64,000 bases of DNA from Rhodococcus sp. SGAir0479 (GTDB taxonomy: Bacteria > Actinomycetota > Actinomycetes > Mycobacteriales > Mycobacteriaceae), in the NCBI RefSeq assembly GCF_005484805.1, contig NZ_CP039432.1, forward strand, positions 62,001 through 126,000, given 5' to 3'. The notes below the pieces were generated by a model, which was not told the origin of the DNA, did not search any database, and saw only the letters and a list, made by a program, of their open reading frames with translations. Positions 59,154-64,000 of the stretch are shown piece by piece. Numbering within the stretch: the first letter of the stretch is position 1; the number at the start of each line of letters is the position of its first letter. Position numbers and translations under genes: made by a program.

Positions 59154-59780
59154 GTGAGAGGCGACTGCGGCATCCCCAAGGCGCCGGCCGACATGACGGC
59201 CGGACAGCGGGAGCGGCGCGCGGCGCTGACCACCGCCGTGATCGCGTTGCTGGCCGAGACGGAGCCGGACAAGATCCAGATGCGGGAGGTGGCCGAGCGC
59301 TCCGGGGTCTCGCTCGCGACGCTGTACCGGTACTTTCCCACCAAGATCCACCTGCTCGCCGCGTCGATGGTGGCATGGAACGACCGCCTGTCACGCAAGC
59401 TCGCGGCGGAACGGTGCCGTGCGGCGGAGGCCGGGATCGTGGACGAACGCACCGTCCCCGAGCGCGTGTCGGCGCTGTACCGACGCCAGCTGCGGGCTTT
59501 CCAGCGTGGCCCGAACTTCGCCCGCCTGGACGTCGAGCTGACCGCCTCGTCCGATCCGTACGTGCGCGAGTCGTTGCAGTGCCGCGAGAAAGCCAACCAT
59601 GCCGCGACGCTCACGCTCATGGGCGGTGTCCCGGACGACGTCGCGCGGGTCGCGCTGGTGGCGATCGACGGGACCATGCTCGCCGCGCTCGCCTTCTGGA
59701 CGGCCGGGCGGATCAGCCACGCCCACGCCGTCCGCAACGTCGAGGACGTCATCGCGCTGGTGCTCGCCGATTTCGGGTGA
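59154..59780 (+). CDS. KstR-like TetR-family regulator
   Basis: 208 residues. The HTH IQMREVAERSGVSLATLYRY and following FPTKIHLLAASM strongly resemble KstR, the cholesterol-catabolism repressor (QMRAVADRADVAVGTLYRYFPSK). GTG 59154 is chosen because TAACCT (59141-59146) ends 7 nt upstream: leaderless. The frame extends upstream to 58956 but crosses the operators. Likely regulates the adjacent KstD-like dehydrogenase. Confidence 0.85.
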   Translation: MRGDCGIPKAPADMTAGQRERRAALTTAVIALLAETEPDKIQMREVAERSGVSLATLYRYFPTKIHLLAASMVAWNDRLSRKLAAERCRAAEAGIVDERTVPERVSALYRRQLRAFQRGPNFARLDVELTASSDPYVRESLQCREKANHAATLTLMGGVPDDVARVALVAIDGTMLAALAFWTAGRISHAHAVRNVEDVIALVLADFG

Positions 59781-60001
59781 GGCCCGGCGCGTGAAAGTGC
59801 AACGGATTCCACCGCGGATTCCTCGATGGAACTTCGGGATACTCGCAGAAAGAGTGGATGTCAATCCGCTCGTCGTCGACAAAATCTGGACCCTGTTCTA
59901 GTCTCTGCCCGGTCAGTGTTCGAGCAGCCGGACGCGATCCGGGCACCCGCGTGCGCGGTGGCGGGGCAGGTCTCCTCGGGGGCCGAAAGGGAGGCGGAGA
60001 C

Positions 60002-61624
60002 ATGCAGGCGCACAGTGGGCCCGGGCAGTGGGACGGGGAGGCCGACGTCGTGATCGTCGGTTTCGGCGCAGCAGGCGTGTGCGCTGCGATCGAGGCGGCG
60101 GATCGCGGTGCCGAGGTCCTGGCGATCGAGCGGTTCGACGGCGGCGGTGCGACGGCGATCAGCGGCGGCATCTACTACGCCGGGGGCGGTACCACCCAGC
60201 AGAAGGAAGCGGGCTTCGACTACGACACGCCGTCGGCGATGTTCGACTATCTCCGGCTCGAGACGGAGGGTGTCGTCTCGGACGAACTCCTCGAGGACTT
60301 CTGCGACCGCAGCGTCGAGAACCTGCAGTGGCTCGAAGCGCTGGGCGTCCCGTTCGAGGGCAGCATGGCGCCGCGCAAGACGTCGTACCCGACGAACGAC
60401 TACTACCTCTACTACTCGGGGAACGAGGCGGCGGCGCCGTACAAGGATGTCGCGAAGCCGGCCCCGCGCGGGCACCGCACCAAGGGGCGCGGCACGTCGG
60501 GCCGGGTGTTCTTCGGTGCACTCGAGAAGGCAGCGCGCACACGCCGGATCGACGTGCGGCGACAGACCGTCGTGACCTCGCTCGTCACCGACGACGCCGG
60601 GGTCGTCGTGGGAATCGAGTGCCGCGAGGTGGACCCCGCGGCGAAGATGCTCCGGCGGATGCACCGAGTGCTCGGTTCCCTCAATCGGAAGTGGAATCTG
60701 TACTACCGGCCCGTCGGGCGGCTCATGGACGCGCCGATCCGCCGGATCGAGACGGGACACTCCGTGGTGCGGCGCTACCGGGCCCGCAAGGGTGTGGTCC
60801 TCGCGGCGGGCGGATTCGTGTTCGATCGGGAGATGTTGAAGGAGCACGCGCCGCGGTATCTCCACGGCACCGGTCTGGGCACCATCGGCGACGACGGCAG
60901 CGGGATCCGGTTGGGGGAGTCGGTCGGAGGCGCGACCGATCGCCTGGAGCGGGTTTCGGCGTGGCGCTTCTTCAACCCGCCGATCGCGATGACGGAGGGT
61001 GTGCTCGTCAACAAGGAGGGCGAGCGCATCTGCAACGAACTGCTGTACGGCGCCAAGATCGGCGAGTACATCGCGGATCAGACCGACGTGTCGGCCTACC
61101 TGATCGTCGACGCGCGGATGCTGGCCGACGCGAAGCGTCAGGTGCCCGAACAAACGTTGTGGTTCCAACGGCTGCAGACGACGTACCTCTTCAGCGTCGG
61201 GCACGAGAAGGGTGCGACGGTCGAACAACTCGCGCGGCGCGTCGGGATCGACCCTGCCGGGCTGGCTCGCACGATCGACCGGTACAACGACGACCGACGC
61301 GCCGGACGCCCCGATCTGATGGAAAAGGACCCCGCTTACGTCACACCGCTGGTGGACGGCCCGTTCTACGCGATCGACTGCTCGATCCGGATCCAGGCCG
61401 GTTTCCCGTGTCCGGTGCTCACGCTGGGCGGCCTCACGGTCGACGAGTGGACCGGCGCGGTGACCGCGGCGGACGGCACCGCGATTCCCGGGCTGTACGC
61501 CGCGGGCCGGAACGCGGTCGGCGTCTGCTCGCAGTCGTACGTCAGCGGTCTCTCTCTTGCGGACTGCGTGTACTCGGGCCGCCGGGCCGGGGCCGTCGTG
61601 GCGGGTGCGCCGGGGCTCGCGTAG
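60002..61624 (+). CDS. FAD-dependent 3-ketosteroid dehydrogenase-like flavoprotein
   Basis: 540 residues from ATG 60002 (GGGAGGCGGAG upstream). FAD Rossmann motif VVIVGFGAAGVCAAIEAADRG (GxGxxG) at about residues 14-34, ATAISGGIYYAGGGT, VVLAAGGFVFD, and C-terminal GLYAAGRNAVGVCSQSYVSG...ADCVYSGRRAG, as in KstD and fumarate-reductase-type flavoproteins. The substrate-binding Tyr cluster (TNDYYLYYSG) is present. Oxidises a steroid or similar ring ketone. Flanked by two TetR regulators. Exact regiospecificity (delta-1 versus delta-4) cannot be read. Confidence 0.85.
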   Translation: MQAHSGPGQWDGEADVVIVGFGAAGVCAAIEAADRGAEVLAIERFDGGGATAISGGIYYAGGGTTQQKEAGFDYDTPSAMFDYLRLETEGVVSDELLEDFCDRSVENLQWLEALGVPFEGSMAPRKTSYPTNDYYLYYSGNEAAAPYKDVAKPAPRGHRTKGRGTSGRVFFGALEKAARTRRIDVRRQTVVTSLVTDDAGVVVGIECREVDPAAKMLRRMHRVLGSLNRKWNLYYRPVGRLMDAPIRRIETGHSVVRRYRARKGVVLAAGGFVFDREMLKEHAPRYLHGTGLGTIGDDGSGIRLGESVGGATDRLERVSAWRFFNPPIAMTEGVLVNKEGERICNELLYGAKIGEYIADQTDVSAYLIVDARMLADAKRQVPEQTLWFQRLQTTYLFSVGHEKGATVEQLARRVGIDPAGLARTIDRYNDDRRAGRPDLMEKDPAYVTPLVDGPFYAIDCSIRIQAGFPCPVLTLGGLTVDEWTGAVTAADGTAIPGLYAAGRNAVGVCSQSYVSGLSLADCVYSGRRAGAVVAGAPGLA

Positions 61625-61635
61625 CCTCCGGACAT

Positions 61636-62208
61636 GTGTCTGGCAACTACGAATCGACCCGCCGCCGTCTGACGAGCAAGCAGGCCGAGACGGTGTCTCG
61701 GCTCACCCGCTGTGCCGTCGAGGTGTTACGCGAGAAGGGGTTCGCCGGATTGACCGTTCGTTTGGTTGCCGCGCAGGCCGGGGTGGCCCCGGCGACGGCG
61801 TACACGTATTTCTCCTCCAAGGAACACCTCGTGGCCGAGGTGTTCTGGCGCCGGCTGTCGGCGATGCCGCGTGACGACGAGACGTCCGGAGACCGCACCA
61901 CGCGGGTCGTCGAGGTGCTCCGCAGCGTCGCCCTGTTGGTCTCCGACGAGCCCGAACTCGCGGCCGCGGTCACCACGGCCCTGCTGGGCCGCGACCCCGA
62001 CGTCGAGCACCTGCGGGCGCGGATCGCGCTCGAGATCCGGGCCCGTCTGCTCGCCGCGCTCGACGCGACCGCGGAGGATGAACAGGACCTGCTGGAGGCG
62101 CTCGAGATGCTCTACGCCGGTGCGCTTCTGCGCGCCGGCATGGGCTACGACTCGTACCTGCACATCGCCGACCGCCTCGAGGTCTCGGCGCGGATGATCC
62201 TGCCGTGA
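61636..62208 (+). CDS. TetR-family regulator
   Basis: 190 residues. HTH TVRLVAAQAGVAPATAYTYF at about residues 38-57, followed by SSKEHLVAEVFWRRL. GTG 61636 is preceded by TAGCCT (61622-61627) with an 8-nt gap, a leaderless layout; an out-of-frame ATG overlaps it. Only 11 nt after the flavoprotein gene. Effector unknown; probably part of the same catabolic cluster. Confidence 0.85.
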   Translation: MSGNYESTRRRLTSKQAETVSRLTRCAVEVLREKGFAGLTVRLVAAQAGVAPATAYTYFSSKEHLVAEVFWRRLSAMPRDDETSGDRTTRVVEVLRSVALLVSDEPELAAAVTTALLGRDPDVEHLRARIALEIRARLLAALDATAEDEQDLLEALEMLYAGALLRAGMGYDSYLHIADRLEVSARMILP

Positions 62209-62227
62209 CCCCGAGAGCGGCGTCGGC

Positions 62228-63004
62228 TCAGACGGTGTAGCCGCCGTCCACGTTGATCTTCTGGCCGGTGACGAAGCCGGCCTTGGTGCTCGCCAGGAAG
62301 CAGACGGCCTCGGCGATGTCGACCGCGGTCCCGAACTTCCGCAGCGGGATCCGGCTCATCGTCACGTCGAGCGCCCGCTGGTCCAGGCTCTGCGAGCTGA
62401 TGAGGCGTTCGGCCATGCCGTCGGTGAGCATGCCGGGACCGACGGCGTTGAACCGGACGCCGAATCGTCCTTCCTCCGCGGCGAATCCGCGCACGAGCGC
62501 CTCGACGGCGCCCTTGGTCCCGGCGGACAGGCCGTCCCGCACCGGGTAGCGGTCGGTGGCCGCAGTGGTCACCGCGACCACCGAGCCCGAGGTTGCGCGC
62601 AGCGCGGGCAGGCACGCCTGGACGACGGTGAAGAAGGCGGTGGCCTCGTCGTTCAGGTGCTGTGCGTACGTGGCGGGTTCGACGCGGGACAGATGCACCA
62701 TCGGGATGTGCGGACCGGCCGCGTGCACCAGGATCGACAGGTCACCGAACTCGTGTGTCGTCGTCGCGACCAGCTCGGCGAGCGCCTCCGGGTCGCACAG
62801 GTCGACGGAGCGTGCCGCGCCCCGGACCCCGAGTTCCTCGATCTCGGTCACCAACTTGGCAGCGGCCTCCGCGTTGGATCGGTAGGTGAGGACCACGTTG
62901 TGTCCCTGTGCGGCCAACTGTCGGACGATGGCGGCGCCGATGCCGCCGGTGCCGCCCGTGACGAGGGCGGTGGTGGGGGTGGAACTCGCAGAGGAGGTGC
63001 TCAC
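62228..63004 (-). CDS. SDR-family protein with altered catalytic residues
   Basis: 258 residues. Cofactor motif TGGTGGIG at about residues 16-23 and NAG-like HAAGPHIP. The usual YxxxK reads SAGTK (LSAGTKGAVEAL), so Tyr is replaced by Ser, and the Ser-containing strand reads AVTTAAT. The C-terminal GQKINVDGGYTV is normal. It resembles FabG/glucose-dehydrogenase-like SDRs but may be inactive or use another residue. CAGGAG precedes the GTG. Convergent with the TetR gene. Confidence 0.85.
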   Translation of the reverse strand: MSTSSASSTPTTALVTGGTGGIGAAIVRQLAAQGHNVVLTYRSNAEAAAKLVTEIEELGVRGAARSVDLCDPEALAELVATTTHEFGDLSILVHAAGPHIPMVHLSRVEPATYAQHLNDEATAFFTVVQACLPALRATSGSVVAVTTAATDRYPVRDGLSAGTKGAVEALVRGFAAEEGRFGVRFNAVGPGMLTDGMAERLISSQSLDQRALDVTMSRIPLRKFGTAVDIAEAVCFLASTKAGFVTGQKINVDGGYTV

Positions 63005-63104
63005 GGTGTGCTCCTGGATGTGCGTCGGGTTTCCGGCAACCTAGCACTTGCTTGGTAGCGCGGCGCGGTGTTCGCCCATCACGCGGGAGGACGGGGTGGC
63101 GCGG

Positions 63105-63998
63105 TCAGTCGGCGAGCGTGCGGCCACTCACGAAGCGCCGTCGTCGGCCGCTGAACGGGTCGTCGAACTCGATGCTGCGGGCCAGCAGTTGCAGTGGCGT
63201 CGAGTAGTCGTCGGGGGCGACGTCGTGGAACTCGGGGTAGACGTTGTCGCCGACGATCGGAATGCCGAGCGAACTCATGTGCAGTCGCAACTGATGGGTC
63301 TTTCCGGTGCGCGGCCGCAATCGGTACCGCCCGACGCCGTCGCGAACGGAGATCAGTTCGATCCGGCTCTCGGCATTGGGTGCCCCGGGCACTTCCCGCG
63401 CCTGAAGTACGCCGCGCTCCTTGATGATTCGGCTGCGCACCGTGCGGGGGAGCCGCAGGGCCGGGTCGTACGGCGCGAGAGCCTCGTACTCCTTGTCGAC
63501 CCGGCGCTCGTCGAACAGGGACTGGTAGGCCCGGCGGGCCTGCGCACGCACTGTGAGGACGAGGACGCCCGCGGTGACCCGGTCGAGGCGGTGGGCGGGG
63601 GTGAGTTCCGGCAGATCGAGGGACCGCCGCAGGCGTACCAACGCCGACTCGGCCACGTACGCGCCGCGCGGCGTGCTGGCCAGGAAGTGAGGCTTGTCCG
63701 CGACCAGCAGGTTCTCGTCGTGGTGCAGGACCTCGACTTCGAACGGCACCCGCCGCTCCACCGGTGGGTCCCGATAGAGGAAGAGGAAGCCGTGCGGCCG
63801 GAACGGTGTGACGGCAGTGATCGCAGCCCCGCGTTCGTCGACCACCTCGCCGGCCGCCACCTTCTCGCGCAGACGGCGCGCGTCGGACGGGAAGCGGGCG
63901 AGCAGGAACGCGAGCGCGGTCGGCCACGGGCCGGCGTTCGGAAGCCGCAGACGTGTGGGATTGAGCCCGTCGCGGACGGGGAGCGGAGCAGCGGGCAC
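63105..63998 (-). CDS. RluA-family pseudouridine synthase
   Basis: 297 residues, complete from GTG 63998. Active-site motif HRLDRVTAG (HRLDxxTSG) at about residue 136, with DEREGVVDERGAA-type S4-like N-terminus, PHFLASTPRG, and RPRTGKTHQLRLHM near residue 230. Modifies uridines in rRNA or tRNA; specificity not clear (RluA/RluC/RluD-like). The window ends 2 nt upstream, so no promoter is visible. Confidence 0.9.
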   Translation of the reverse strand: MPAAPLPVRDGLNPTRLRLPNAGPWPTALAFLLARFPSDARRLREKVAAGEVVDERGAAITAVTPFRPHGFLFLYRDPPVERRVPFEVEVLHHDENLLVADKPHFLASTPRGAYVAESALVRLRRSLDLPELTPAHRLDRVTAGVLVLTVRAQARRAYQSLFDERRVDKEYEALAPYDPALRLPRTVRSRIIKERGVLQAREVPGAPNAESRIELISVRDGVGRYRLRPRTGKTHQLRLHMSSLGIPIVGDNVYPEFHDVAPDDYSTPLQLLARSIEFDDPFSGRRRRFVSGRTLAD

Positions 63999-64000
63999 GA

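Noticed and set aside
1-64000. CRISPR array, complete prophage or insertion sequence
   Set aside because: No regularly spaced repeats, no phage structural genes and no transposase were seen. Only the tRNA-Lys integrase remnant indicates mobility.

Overview
The window is very GC-rich DNA from a mycolate actinomycete, most likely Rhodococcus or a close relative such as Prescottella or Nocardia. The supporting genes are mshD (mycothiol), GlnR, an LmeA-type lipoprotein-like protein, a DesA acyl-ACP desaturase, a LytR-CpsA-Psr ligase and DUF3073. Gene order, from memory of the M. tuberculosis map, follows the Rv0787A-Rv0824c stretch: purS, purQ, an M18 aminopeptidase, purL, an SCP-like gene, purF, purM, DUF3073, ygfZ, an aminodeoxychorismate lyase, nitrobindin, DUF1416, cysA2, thioredoxin, lmeA, glnR, mshD, pst, phoU, LCP, dus, desA. 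That synteny supports many of the functional calls.

Region by region. 1-2 kb: a TetR/VOC divergent pair and an UlaG-like hydrolase. 2-15 kb: purine genes purS-purQ, purL, purF and purM, interspersed with small oxidoreductases, an M18 aminopeptidase and membrane hydrolases. 15-19.4 kb: DUF3073, a coupled asparaginase-MOSC-ygfZ operon, and pabC. 19.5-25.5 kb: cydABDC (cytochrome bd and its ABC exporter), which interrupts the mycobacterial order. 25.7-26.9 kb: a secreted protein, then a promoter-led, heavily structured RNA of unknown function. 26.9-31.6 kb: nitrobindin with an overlapping 32-residue membrane ORF, a cutinase-like protein, and a sulfur operon (DUF4395, cysA2, DUF1416) preceded by a leaderless polycysteine leader peptide. 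31.2-41.7 kb: thioredoxin, lmeA, glnR, mshD, pstSCAB with a PHO-type box, an alcohol dehydrogenase, a phosphatase-superfamily protein and phoU. 41.8-51.7 kb: LCP, DUF5996, dus, desA with a palindromic operator, a LysR/MFS pair, a frameshifted membrane gene, MmcQ/YjbR and an MBL-fold protein. 52.1-53.7 kb: tRNA-Lys carrying a 1.5-kb mini-island with duplicated attachment sites, an integrase remnant and a CPBP protease. 53.7-57.4 kb: a PhoX-like secreted protein, CorA and an ScbR-like regulator. 57.5-58.1 kb: tRNA-Glu and a duplicated tRNA-Asp/tRNA-Phe pair. 58.2-63 kb: a regulator-rich cluster around a KstD-like flavoprotein. The window ends in an RluA-family pseudouridine synthase.

Cross-links: pstS and the distant phoX-like gene share a 22-bp direct-repeat box placed exactly 27 bp upstream of a -10 hexamer, which suggests one phosphate regulon. 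Many genes appear to start leaderlessly, with a TANNNT-like hexamer 6-8 nt before the start codon. No CRISPR array, complete prophage or intact insertion sequence was seen. Most long antisense ORFs are codon shadows. The best candidates for something undescribed are the structured RNA at about 26.63-26.84 kb and the tRNA-Lys mini-island.
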